From Oscillospiraceae bacterium (GTDB taxonomy: Bacteria > Bacillota > Clostridia > Oscillospirales > Ruminococcaceae): 53,397 nucleotides of DNA. Below, piece after piece: positions 8,374 to 16,800 of the stretch (position 1 is the first letter of the stretch; every line of letters starts with the position of its first letter). A program made the position numbers and the translations under genes. Where the stretch lies: the NCBI GenBank assembly GCA_017399625.1, contig JAFQBT010000142.1, positions 1 through 53,397 of the forward strand. The letters run 5' to 3'. The notes beneath the pieces are model-generated. The model did not search any database. It was not told the origin of the DNA and saw only the letters and a list, made by a program, of their open reading frames with translations.

Positions 8374-11300
8374 TTACCATTCAACGGGGAAAGACTCAAG
8401 GATTTTTACAGCGAACTTGCGTATAAGGTTTGCGTCGATGGCGTTTATTTTTCCGTTGCCGTCAACGTCGCCGAGAGCGAACTGCTGTTCTGTGGGCTTA
8501 ATAAGTTTTGCCGCAACAAGGCGCGCGTAATAAGCATCCATAACATCAACGGAGCCGTCGAGATTGATATCGCCGAGGGAATATCCCTTCGGCGGGATTT
8601 CGCGGCTTTCGGAATAATCGCAGTTTTCACAGTGTCGCTGTTCTTCACCGGGTTCGGTGGCGGTTGCTTCGGTCACGGTTTGCCATTCGCTTAAAATATG
8701 GCAAATTGCTGTTACAGAAATATTTCCGGTTACGTTTTCGATTTTTATTTTTCCGTTCTCGTAACACTCTGCGGTAATATCTTTCCCGCCCATTGCTACA
8801 GAAACCGATTCGACTGTACCATTGAATACTTCCTCAAAAGTTTTTCCTGCGGAAATTCCTTTATAATATCCGAGAGAGGGATTTATACATGTTACGTTAT
8901 GTTCGACGGAATAAACAACATTTTCGCCTTTTTCTGCGGAACCGTTTTCCAAAAGTGTATCTATTGCCGCGTTTGTGATGAAATCCATTCCTTTCGCGTT
9001 GGGATGGGTTACATCTCCGAGCATTGATTCTTCAAAACCCTCATTTACAAGGTCGGCGCAGAAAACCCCATAATGGGTGCAGATTGCGCGCATTACCGAA
9101 TTATATTCTTCAAGGGTTTCATTCGTGTAATAATGTTTATTTATTGTCGGGAGAATTGCGATAATTTCCGCATCCGGATAATAATACTGCATTCTCATTA
9201 TTGCGGCGGTATATGCTTCCGCATAAGTTTCCCATTTTGTTGAAATCAAATCGACTTCCAAAGGAGCTTTTGCGGAATCAAAACTTCCGAGAGGACTTCC
9301 GAAAGCAATATCATTTGTTCCTCCGAAGAAGAAGATTACGTCCGGAGTTCCGTTCGCGCCGAGATTTTTAATTCTTGTGAGCGAAGCCATTGCCGCATCT
9401 TCTCCAAGATTTCCCGAATTTCCGTCAATGGTGTTGATAACTCTTGAACCGGACCAGCTTTCGTTGATACCAAGCTTCGCTCCAAGGTCATTGATAACCT
9501 GCATCCACCAAGTTGCGGCAACATCCGTAACGTCGTGCTTCGGGTAGAAATTTGCGTGTTCAAGGTTGAAACCGTCCGCAACGGGAATATATCCCGCGAA
9601 AGTTGAAATCGAATCACCGAGAACGGAAATTACTTTGCCTTCATAATTTTCGGCTTTTGGGTGCCCGTTTCCACAGCCGGAGCAGAATGCTCCTGAATAG
9701 CTGTGACCGGTTGCCGGAACGATTTCCTGCGCAATAAGCACCTCTCCGCAGAGGTCACAATGTTTGCCTTCGGTAAGTCCGGTTTCGGTACAGGTGGGTG
9801 CAACCGCTTCGTCAATGACTTCGGTGTGTCCGGTTGCCGGAATAACCTCCTGCGCAACAAGAACGATTCCGCAGCGGTCGCAATGTTTTCCTTCGGTAAG
9901 ACCTGTTTCGTAACAGGATGGCGGAACGGCTTTGTCGATTATCTCAACATGTCCGCTTGCGGGAATAACTTCGCCTTCATAAATTATTCCGCAGACGGAA
10001 CAGACTTCGTCGCCGGAATAACCGGGCTCGGTACAGGTCGGCTCAATGTAATTTTCAAGAACAAGGCTGTGTCCCGCTGCCGAAGTGTAATTTGCAATAT
10101 AACTGTAACCGCATCTCACGCAGGTATAGGTTGTATATCCCTGTTCGGTACAGGTGGGCACGGTTACCGCGGAACTGTAGCTGTGACCGAGGGCGGAAGT
10201 ATAATTGCTATTATAGGAAGCTCCGCAAGGACAGCTGTAAACAGTATATCCCTGGGCGGTGCAGGTCGGTGAAACAACTCTGCTTACCGTATATTTATGG
10301 GTGTCGCTGTGGGCAAGGCCCTTGCTTCTTGCGTAACTCCAACCGACTGTGCCGCAGGTTACATAAAGAACAACGTTCTGACATTCGATAAAAGTCCAGT
10401 CCGTGGAACTTTTGTTTTCAATGGTTATGACGGAAGAAGGAATCACAACTTTTTTCAGCTTCGGGCTTCTGCTGAAAGCAAGCCAGCCGATGCTCAGAAC
10501 GCCTTCCTCCATAATAACGGTTTCGAGCTTATCGCAGTAATCGAAAGCCTGCTGTTCAATTGTTTTTACGTTTCCCGGAATTGTGATGGTCTTGAGCGAA
10601 TCGCAGTCGAGGAAAGCGGAAGAACCGATTTTTGTAACGCTTTTCGGAATTGGTACGTCATAAAGCCTTGCGCTTCCATAGAAAAGACCGTTCGGAATTT
10701 CCTTGAGGTTTGCCGGAAGAGTGATGTCCTCCATAGTATCGCAGTTTGCAAAAACGGAGGATTCAAGAATAACGTCGGGGTTTTTAAACATTGCTCTGTA
10801 AAGGCTTACGCATGAACGGAATGCCGAATCCCCTATTCTTGTAATATTGGGAGTAAAAGTTACTGCCCAGAGCGATTCGCAGTATGCGAAAGCATAGGGC
10901 TCGATTATTCTGAGGCTATCCGGGAAATAAACGTGTTCAAGGCGGTAGGAATCGTTGAATGCGCTTCTTGCGATAACCTCTGTTCCTGCAGGTACATAAT
11001 AATAGGAAGTTATATCTCCCATTGTATATGCAACAAGGGTTTTTCCGTCCTTTGTGAAAAGAACTCCGTCAACGGCTTTATAATATTGGTTTCCGGATTC
11101 TACTATGAATTCATAAAGCCCGCGGCAGCCGCTGAAAACGGAAGAACCAAGACCGGTAAGGCTTGCGGGAATTGTGAACTTGAACAAGCCGCAGTCCGCA
11201 AAAGCCGTATCGCCGATATACGTAAGTCCTTCGGGCAAAGTTACGTCCCTAAGATTTCTGTCGCCGAAGAACATGCTGTCCGGAATTCGGGTAAGTCCTT

Positions 11301-12780
11301 TTCCGATAACCGCAGTTTTGAGTCCGTAGCAGTTTGAAAAAGCGCTTGATTCACAAATTGTAACGCTGTCCGGAATCACGATTTCCTTGAGGGCAACGCA
11401 TTCGGAAAATGCGCAGAATTCAATTGTTCTGAGCTTGCTCGGAAGAGTCACGTATTCAAGAGCACGGAGGTTGTTGAAGCCGTATTCCCGGATTGCTGTA
11501 AGGCTTTCCGGAAGAGTGAGCGAAGTGCAGTTTGTGCACCAATAGAAAGCCCGCTCGCCGACTTCGGTGATTCCTTCGGAAATAACTATGCTCTGAACGC
11601 TTTCACGGTAATCATACCATGGCGCGCGGCTATAGCGGTAACTTGGAATCACTCCGGTTCCCGCAACGGTGAGGGTTCCGGTATCGCCGTCGAGCACCCA
11701 TTCAATTCCGTTCGTAAGTTTTCCGGAAGCGGTTACGTTGAAAACATAGGGTACGACAGCCATCGGATATTTTGCTTTCCATTCGGTGGAAAGATATTCG
11801 GAATCCGGGTGGTGTTCGGTGAAATTCGATTCGGTGCAGAGGAACATTCTGTAATGACCCATAAGGTCACGGTCCCAGGTTGCGTCCATGTTGTAATATT
11901 TATCTTCAAGACGGACAATGTTCCAGGCGTGGCTCTCAATTTCCACATATCCCGCCGTTCCTCTTATATAGCGGCAATCGATATCCAGTTCGAGCATGAA
12001 GCGGTAGAGAAGGGTTGCGTAACCCTGGCAGACCGCATCTTTCAGGATAATCGCCGCATAGGTGGAATGGCAAAGCTGGTATTCATCGTTATCTTCGTTG
12101 TTGAAGTCATACTGAACATTTTCGGTGATCCAGTCGTATGCGCCTTTTATTTTTTCGTAATCGGTTTTCTCCCAGAGATCAAGTTCCGCAAGAACTTCGT
12201 CAACCGCGGCATCAACTTCCGCTTCCTGCTCCGCTGTGGTAAGCCAATTGAAATTATAGGTTATATCTGCATAAGCGCCGTTTTCGTCTTCGCCGGTAAC
12301 AACGGAAGAATCGTAGCCGATCTGGTTATGGCGGATATAGTCGCCTTCGTTCGGAACGCCGGTGTGTTCCCATGCCTTGCTGAGAATTGCGGAGACTTCG
12401 GAAGATGCTGTATCTCCATAAAGGCGAAGGGTTACGGAAGGTTCCCTTGCAATCATCTGCGAACGGAGATAAAGGGCGGCTTCGTCAGCGGCAGCAAAAG
12501 CATTGGATTCAAGAACAGCCGCAGATTCTCCCGTTTCCATTGCAACATCCTGCTCGGTCTCCGGAACCATCTCTTCCGTATTTTCAGATACATCGGGTGC
12601 TGTTTCAGTTTCATCCGAAAAAGCATCATCGGTATTTTTATCTTCCGGAAGAATTTCTTCATATATTTCTGTTTCATCCGGCTGATGTTCGTGTTCGTGC
12701 GCAAAAGCTCCCACCGGAACATATGAAACCGCCATTAGGACGGCAAGAAGAAAGCTTATTATTTTTTTCGGTCTGTTCAT
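8374..12780 (-). CDS. Large secreted protein: transglutaminase, BspA-like LRR, Cys-rich repeats, SGNH hydrolase, dockerin
   Basis: 1468 residues. In order: a signal peptide (1-27); an acidic linker; a transglutaminase-like domain (about 205-320) with the triad C251 in AVCQGYA, H284 in SHAWN and D299 in MDATWD; a run of BspA-type LRR_5 leucine-rich repeats (about 395-815); five Cys-rich repeats of about 40 residues (PTCTE.GY, CxxCG, PATGH; about 838-1030); an SGNH/GDSL esterase domain (1047-1280) with GDSIS, SGSR, GGTND and DVTH (S1057, N1156, D1256, H1259); a short repeat domain; and a type I dockerin (1399-1460) with two calcium loops (DINLDGSVDVMD, DVDGNGKINAID). It probably attaches to a cohesin scaffold; no cohesin is visible here. 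GAGGTG precedes the ATG, with a promoter at 12832-12860. Confidence 0.9.
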   Translation of the reverse strand: MNRPKKIISFLLAVLMAVSYVPVGAFAHEHEHQPDETEIYEEILPEDKNTDDAFSDETETAPDVSENTEEMVPETEQDVAMETGESAAVLESNAFAAADEAALYLRSQMIAREPSVTLRLYGDTASSEVSAILSKAWEHTGVPNEGDYIRHNQIGYDSSVVTGEDENGAYADITYNFNWLTTAEQEAEVDAAVDEVLAELDLWEKTDYEKIKGAYDWITENVQYDFNNEDNDEYQLCHSTYAAIILKDAVCQGYATLLYRFMLELDIDCRYIRGTAGYVEIESHAWNIVRLEDKYYNMDATWDRDLMGHYRMFLCTESNFTEHHPDSEYLSTEWKAKYPMAVVPYVFNVTASGKLTNGIEWVLDGDTGTLTVAGTGVIPSYRYSRAPWYDYRESVQSIVISEGITEVGERAFYWCTNCTSLTLPESLTAIREYGFNNLRALEYVTLPSKLRTIEFCAFSECVALKEIVIPDSVTICESSAFSNCYGLKTAVIGKGLTRIPDSMFFGDRNLRDVTLPEGLTYIGDTAFADCGLFKFTIPASLTGLGSSVFSGCRGLYEFIVESGNQYYKAVDGVLFTKDGKTLVAYTMGDITSYYYVPAGTEVIARSAFNDSYRLEHVYFPDSLRIIEPYAFAYCESLWAVTFTPNITRIGDSAFRSCVSLYRAMFKNPDVILESSVFANCDTMEDITLPANLKEIPNGLFYGSARLYDVPIPKSVTKIGSSAFLDCDSLKTITIPGNVKTIEQQAFDYCDKLETVIMEEGVLSIGWLAFSRSPKLKKVVIPSSVITIENKSSTDWTFIECQNVVLYVTCGTVGWSYARSKGLAHSDTHKYTVSRVVSPTCTAQGYTVYSCPCGASYNSNYTSALGHSYSSAVTVPTCTEQGYTTYTCVRCGYSYIANYTSAAGHSLVLENYIEPTCTEPGYSGDEVCSVCGIIYEGEVIPASGHVEIIDKAVPPSCYETGLTEGKHCDRCGIVLVAQEVIPATGHTEVIDEAVAPTCTETGLTEGKHCDLCGEVLIAQEIVPATGHSYSGAFCSGCGNGHPKAENYEGKVISVLGDSISTFAGYIPVADGFNLEHANFYPKHDVTDVAATWWMQVINDLGAKLGINESWSGSRVINTIDGNSGNLGEDAAMASLTRIKNLGANGTPDVIFFFGGTNDIAFGSPLGSFDSAKAPLEVDLISTKWETYAEAYTAAIMRMQYYYPDAEIIAILPTINKHYYTNETLEEYNSVMRAICTHYGVFCADLVNEGFEESMLGDVTHPNAKGMDFITNAAIDTLLENGSAEKGENVVYSVEHNVTCINPSLGYYKGISAGKTFEEVFNGTVESVSVAMGGKDITAECYENGKIKIENVTGNISVTAICHILSEWQTVTEATATEPGEEQRHCENCDYSESREIPPKGYSLGDINLDGSVDVMDAYYARLVAAKLIKPTEQQFALGDVDGNGKINAIDANLIRKFAVKILESFPVEW

Positions 12781-12831
12781 AAAAGCACCTCGTTATATGA
12801 AACGGAAAGATTTCCCTTTATAATCGGTTTA

Positions 12832-12860
12832 ATTATATATCTTTCAACAAAATAAAGCAA
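12832..12860 (-). promoter_or_regulatory. Promoter of the large surface-protein gene
   Basis: On the minus strand TTGCTT (12860-12855) and TATAAT (12837-12832) are 17 bases apart, 51 bases before the start codon. Confidence 0.7.
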
Positions 12861-12972
12861 CGCAGTTTTCCGGAATGTACGGCGAATTCTCCGCATAAAT
12901 TTAAAAAAGCGCGGCTCATTCCGTTTCGGAATAAATTTAACGAATTTTTCCATAGCCAAAAGCCTCTTTATA

Positions 12973-12981
12973 TGCTACAAT
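12973..12981 (+). promoter_or_regulatory. Extended -10 element for the Cys protein/amidase pair
   Basis: TGCTACAAT fits an extended -10 (TGN plus TACAAT), 38 bases before the ATG of the small Cys protein. No convincing -35 is present. Confidence 0.5.
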
Positions 12982-13019
12982 AAAAGCAATAAAATCCCGA
13001 AAAACGGAGGAAACCGTTT

Positions 13020-13241
13020 ATGTTCGACAAAAAATTCTTCGATAAAAACATCGAACCCCGATGCGAATACTGCGCCGGAGGATATCTTTCCGCCGACGGC
13101 AAAAACATCCTTTGCAAGCGCAAGGGAATTGTTGAAAAAGGATTCCATTGCCGCCATTTTGATTATGACCCGCTCCTTCGCGTTCCGCGTCCGAAAGCAC
13201 CGGAACTCCCGACCTTTGACCCGGAGGAATTCAAGATTTGA
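13020..13241 (+). CDS. Small Cys-rich (zinc-ribbon-like) protein, coupled to amidase
   Basis: A 73-residue protein with CEYC at 15-18, C32, C44 and H46, a spacing that suggests a small zinc or other metal site. It has no signal peptide, so it should be cytoplasmic. I do not recognise a named family, although similar small CxxC proteins occur in Clostridia. GGAGG lies 9 bases before the ATG. Its TGA overlaps the TTG start of the amidase gene, and the amidase's ribosome site lies inside its last codons, so translation of the two is probably coupled. Confidence 0.72.
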   Translation: MFDKKFFDKNIEPRCEYCAGGYLSADGKNILCKRKGIVEKGFHCRHFDYDPLLRVPRPKAPELPTFDPEEFKI

Positions 13242-15676
13242 AAAAGCTTATCTCTTTTGCCTTTGCAATCTGCTTTGTCTTTCTTTTCGGAATAACCGCA
13301 AATGCCGCCGAAGCGCCGCTCCGGCTTTTTTCCGTTGCGCCGGAAGAAGGTTTTTCCGAAGATGAAATATATTCATACGCCGCTCAGAACGTTTTCGGCG
13401 GCGTTCTTGTTGATTTGCGAAACAGCGATTCCGCGGATTTTCTCTGGAATATCACAAGTCCAATGGATTTTCAACCGTTCAAAACTTATTTTATCGCGAA
13501 AGAAAGACATCTTGATGAAATAAAACCCGGAAGGAATCTTGTTTTCTCCTCCGGAATTTCCGAAGAGTCCATTGCGGAATATTCCGCCGCTTCCGGAAGC
13601 GAAACCGTTTCGTTCCTTCTTCCTTTCGGCGACGAAAACGCCGCAGAGATTGCGGAATACTTTTACGGAAAAGGCTACTTCAAAACCCTTTTTGTGGAAA
13701 ATCTGCTTTCCTGCCATTCCGAAAACGGATACGAGGAATATCTTCTTGAAATTTCTGCAAGGTTTCCCGGCGCGGAAATCATAACAATAAACGACCTCGG
13801 AAGGCTTCTTCTTCCGGTGGCGAAGGGCGATTTTTACGGCGACATCTTCGAACTTTGCAACCAGTATCTGGTGAATAAGATAAACGGCGCCGGCTTCTGC
13901 GTTTCCGGATATTCCGACCTTCTGGAAAACCGCTACGGAAGCGCAGATTTTCTCATCGAATATTTTTCCAGCACTGTTCTTGATGAATATGCGGATTTTT
14001 CCGTTTCGCAAAAGCTTGAAATCACAAGACCCACCGCCGAAAAGTTCAAAACGGAACTTGATAAATACACCATTTTCGGAACTTCCAATCCGGAAAAGCC
14101 GCTTTATTTGAACGGCGAGGAAATCGAGCGAATCAGCACCACCGGACTTTTTGCGGTGAGCGTTGACGTAAAGAAAAAAGGCGCAACATATACCTTTTCC
14201 CAGGGCGGAAAATCCGATTCCGTAACCATTTCAAAAGGTTCTTCCGCAAGCGGCGCCGGAACCACCAACAAACTCACTTCCTGCGCACCAACGGCCGCTT
14301 CAATTATCTCCGCAGGAAACACCGAGGTGAATCTTTCCTGCATCGGTCCTTCCGGCGCAAAAATCACTGCGGAAATCGGCGGAAAAACCGTAACCCTGAA
14401 GCAGGCGGCGGTTGCGGATAAAGGCGTTCCCGCATGGTTCAACGGAAAAACCGATCTTGCGGGAGATTATTCCGAAAGCGAAGCGACCCTTGCCGGAAAA
14501 GTTACCTATACCCTTAAATACGGCGGAAAAACAAGCACTTTCGAAAGCGCCGCCGGTTATTATTACGTCGGCGAAAACGCAAAGCTTGCAATCCGCGCGA
14601 ACGCGGAACTTTCCGGCGTTGAAAAGGAAAGCAAAGAAAACGGAAACTATCTCACGACCCTCCGCACCGGATGCGTTGATTACGTCACCGAAATCACCGA
14701 AAACGGATGGTACAAAGTTTCCTGCGGCGGATTCATGAAACCCGCCCATTGCGATATCATAACCGGTGATACCGACCTTACAAACCGCATTTCTTCGGTG
14801 GAAAGAGAAACCGGCAAAAATTACGAAAAGCTGATTCTCGGCTGTTCCGACCTTCCCGCTTTCAAAGGCAAAATCAGCGGAAGAACTTTTTCCATAACTC
14901 TTTACAACACTGAATGGAGCGATTTTTCCTCCACCGATATGGAATCCGAACTGATGTACCGCATCAACCCGGTTGACAACGGCGACGGAAGCATCACTGT
15001 GAACTTCTTTTCAAAAATCCCCCTTTGGGGATGGGACGTTTTTACCGACCCGGAAAACAGAACTTTTTCCATCGTGCTCAAGGGAACCCCTACCCTTTCG
15101 GGTGACCCGGCGAAGCCCCTTTCCGGAATCACAATTTCCGTCTGCGCCGGACACGGCGGTCCCGATCCCGGCGCATTGAGCGTTGCAGGAGAAAAGGGAG
15201 TAAATGAAGCGCAGATAAATCTTGCGAACGCCCTTTCCATTGCCGAAAGCCTTGAAAATCTCGGCGCGGAAATCGTCCTCCTTATCACCGAGGACGAAAA
15301 GCTCGATACTTACGGACGCACCGACCCGGCGAGATATGCTTACAGCGACGTTTATATCTGCTGCCACGCAAACTCCGTTGCGGAAAATTCCGCCGCAAAC
15401 CTTTGGTGCGGAACTTACGTTTATTATCATTTTGACCACAGCGCGGATTTTTCAAAGCGCCTTTGCGATTACATAAGCGCTGCCACAAACCGCGATAATG
15501 AGGGCGCGGAGCAGGGTTATTATTCCGTAACCCGCCTTACAATGTGCCCCGCAGTGATGCTGGAAGTGGGCTTTGTTTCCAACCCGAAGGAGCTGGAGAG
15601 CCTTATTGACCGGAGGGATATCCAGAAAACCGCCTTCGCCGTAACAAAAGCAGTGCTGGAAATTCTTGATAACTGA
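13238..15676 (+). CDS. Secreted N-acetylmuramoyl-L-alanine amidase (Amidase_3)
   Basis: An 812-residue exported cell-wall hydrolase that cleaves the bond between N-acetylmuramic acid and the stem peptide. A signal peptide spans residues 1-23, ending in NANAAEA-like small residues. The N-terminal 300 residues match nothing I can name. An SH3-like module lies at about 445-505 and a possible AMIN-like region at about 525-615. The catalytic Amidase_3 domain (630-812) has the zinc ligands and general base in expected places: H639 in CAGHGG, E657 in GVNEAQ, H710 in CHANS and E776 in MLEVGF. The TTG start overlaps the upstream stop, with GGAGG 10 bases before it. Confidence 0.9.
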   Translation: MKKLISFAFAICFVFLFGITANAAEAPLRLFSVAPEEGFSEDEIYSYAAQNVFGGVLVDLRNSDSADFLWNITSPMDFQPFKTYFIAKERHLDEIKPGRNLVFSSGISEESIAEYSAASGSETVSFLLPFGDENAAEIAEYFYGKGYFKTLFVENLLSCHSENGYEEYLLEISARFPGAEIITINDLGRLLLPVAKGDFYGDIFELCNQYLVNKINGAGFCVSGYSDLLENRYGSADFLIEYFSSTVLDEYADFSVSQKLEITRPTAEKFKTELDKYTIFGTSNPEKPLYLNGEEIERISTTGLFAVSVDVKKKGATYTFSQGGKSDSVTISKGSSASGAGTTNKLTSCAPTAASIISAGNTEVNLSCIGPSGAKITAEIGGKTVTLKQAAVADKGVPAWFNGKTDLAGDYSESEATLAGKVTYTLKYGGKTSTFESAAGYYYVGENAKLAIRANAELSGVEKESKENGNYLTTLRTGCVDYVTEITENGWYKVSCGGFMKPAHCDIITGDTDLTNRISSVERETGKNYEKLILGCSDLPAFKGKISGRTFSITLYNTEWSDFSSTDMESELMYRINPVDNGDGSITVNFFSKIPLWGWDVFTDPENRTFSIVLKGTPTLSGDPAKPLSGITISVCAGHGGPDPGALSVAGEKGVNEAQINLANALSIAESLENLGAEIVLLITEDEKLDTYGRTDPARYAYSDVYICCHANSVAENSAANLWCGTYVYYHFDHSADFSKRLCDYISAATNRDNEGAEQGYYSVTRLTMCPAVMLEVGFVSNPKELESLIDRRDIQKTAFAVTKAVLEILDN

Positions 15677-15684
15677 AAGCCTTG

Positions 15685-15716
15685 AAGAATCCCCCCTTGC
15701 CTGAAGGGGGATTCTT
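15685..15716 (+). terminator. Stem-loop after the amidase gene, no U-run
   Basis: AAGAATCCCCC and its complement form a hairpin 9 bases after the stop, but no T-run follows. It resembles the AATCCC-type intergenic repeats near 26.1 kb and may be one of those rather than a true terminator. Confidence 0.4.
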
Positions 15717-15805
15717 CCTCCGCAAACCACAGTTTTAAACTTATACCTGATTATCGGAATGCCCGGGACAACGTTCCTGCGGCAATGTGATGGACAGGAT
15801 AAAGC

Positions 15806-15834
15806 CAGGCGGATTTTTTCCGCCTTATTTTTTT
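15806..15834 (+). terminator. Rho-independent terminator downstream of the amidase gene
   Basis: The hairpin GGCGG-ATTTTTT-CCGCC is followed by TTATTTTTTT. It ends any readthrough from the amidase gene just before the operators of the next gene. Confidence 0.7.
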
Positions 15835-15851
15835 GCAGTTTTATCAAAGTG

Positions 15852-15901
15852 ATGCAATTATTGCATAAAACCCGATATGCAGTATTTGCATATTATATGA
15901 T
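15852..15901 (+). promoter_or_regulatory. Twin palindromic operators and -10 for the XRE-comF genes
   Basis: Two perfect ATGCA-N5-TGCAT palindromes lie at 15852-15866 and 15877-15891, with centres 25 bases apart. A TATGAT -10 candidate at 15896-15901 abuts the second. The following gene encodes an XRE repressor-type protein, so autoregulation is the simplest reading. Confidence 0.65.
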
Positions 15902-15919
15902 AAACATCGGTGATGTTTT

Positions 15920-16114
15920 GTGTATAAAAGAATCAGAGATTTAAGAGAAGATAAGGATTTGAGCCAGAGAGAAATCGCAAAAATCCTTAACATAAGCCAA
16001 TCCACCTATTCAAGATACGAAAGCGGTTTTCTCGATATTCCGAGCGAAATTCTTATTTCGCTTGCAAAGTTTTACGGAGTTTCCACAGATTATATCCTTG
16101 AACTTTCGGATTGA
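15920..16114 (+). CDS. Small XRE-family transcriptional regulator
   Basis: This 64-residue protein is essentially one Cro/CI helix-turn-helix domain: the first helix, then LSQREIAKILNISQSTYSRYESG and the stabilising helices up to STDYILELSD. The start is GTG at 15920, with GGTGAT about 6 bases upstream. Two perfect palindromes immediately upstream are probable binding sites for this protein. The comF gene starts 12 bases after its stop, so the two are very likely cotranscribed. Its signal is not evident, as no sensor domain is attached. Confidence 0.88.
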   Translation: MYKRIRDLREDKDLSQREIAKILNISQSTYSRYESGFLDIPSEILISLAKFYGVSTDYILELSD

Positions 16115-16125
16115 GGTGTTTCTTC

Positions 16126-16761
16126 TTGTCGTCCATTGCAAAAACTTTATATAAAATAAAGCGATTCGGAAATTCGCTTTTCACCTATGACTGCATTTCC
16201 TGCGGAAAAGCGGTTATGGGCTGCTGCCTTTGCGAAAAATGTCTTTCGGAAAACAAGCCCTGCGCAAACTATCATAACGGCTGCGCTTCCGCTTTCTATT
16301 ACGAAGGTCCGGCGAAGGACGTTGTTCTCCGGTTCAAGTTCGGAACGGACAACGCTCTTTGCTTCGATACCCTTTGCGACTGGCTTTTACTTGCTTTTGA
16401 AAAACTTGACGAACGGGATTTTGATGCGGTTGTTCCGGTTCCCGCCTTCGGTTTTGATAAAACAATTCTTTCGGAGCTTGCGGAAAAATTTTCGCTTATG
16501 GCGGATATCCCATTCCATCCGGAATATCTCCGGAAAATCCGCCGGACCCCGAAGCAGCATTCTCTTTCCGCATTTGAGCGGCGGGTGAACCTTATCGGAG
16601 CATTTGAAGCGGAGGATTCCGTTTTTGGAAAACGCATCCTGCTCATCGACGATATTTTCACCACCGGTACCACCGCTGCCGAATGCTCAAATGCTCTTTA
16701 TGACAAAGGCGCGGAAAAAGTTTCCGTGCTCACGGTGCTCAAAACAAGATATAACGATTAA
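16126..16761 (+). CDS. comF: ComF-family phosphoribosyltransferase-like protein
   Basis: A 211-residue ComF family protein, involved in DNA uptake/competence in transformable bacteria and widely conserved elsewhere. An N-terminal Cys cluster (CISCG, then CLCEKC) is a likely zinc ribbon. The C-terminal phosphoribosyltransferase fold carries the PRPP-loop motif LIDDIFTTGTT at about residues 171-181 and the family segment QHSLSAFERRVNL. The start is taken as TTG 16126 because GAGGTG lies 7 bases upstream; the earlier TTG at 16111 overlaps the previous stop and has no site. It follows an XRE gene in a two-gene unit, an unusual regulatory context for comF. Confidence 0.88.
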   Translation: MSSIAKTLYKIKRFGNSLFTYDCISCGKAVMGCCLCEKCLSENKPCANYHNGCASAFYYEGPAKDVVLRFKFGTDNALCFDTLCDWLLLAFEKLDERDFDAVVPVPAFGFDKTILSELAEKFSLMADIPFHPEYLRKIRRTPKQHSLSAFERRVNLIGAFEAEDSVFGKRILLIDDIFTTGTTAAECSNALYDKGAEKVSVLTVLKTRYND

Positions 16762-16796
16762 AAAAATCCCTGCGGCTTTGCCGCAGGGATTTTTTC
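16761..16796. terminator. Bidirectional rho-independent terminator
   Basis: A hairpin with arms ATCCCTGCGGC and its complement around TTT, flanked by A and T runs, lies between comF and the convergent methyltransferase gene. Confidence 0.93.
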
Positions 16797-16800
16797 GTGC

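Noticed and set aside
10980-12000. Apparent repeated DNA blocks inside the large surface-protein gene, considered as a CRISPR or satellite array
   Set aside because: The periodicity is that of degenerate leucine-rich repeats at protein level; DNA repeats are inexact and coding.
12777-12959. 60-codon basic minus-strand frame upstream of the large surface-protein gene
   Set aside because: It covers that gene's own promoter, ends on its start codon, and has only a weak site; its composition looks like translated AT-rich non-coding DNA.
15677-15850. Possible small RNA between the amidase terminators
   Set aside because: Two hairpins are present but no promoter could be found between them; readthrough trimming is simpler.
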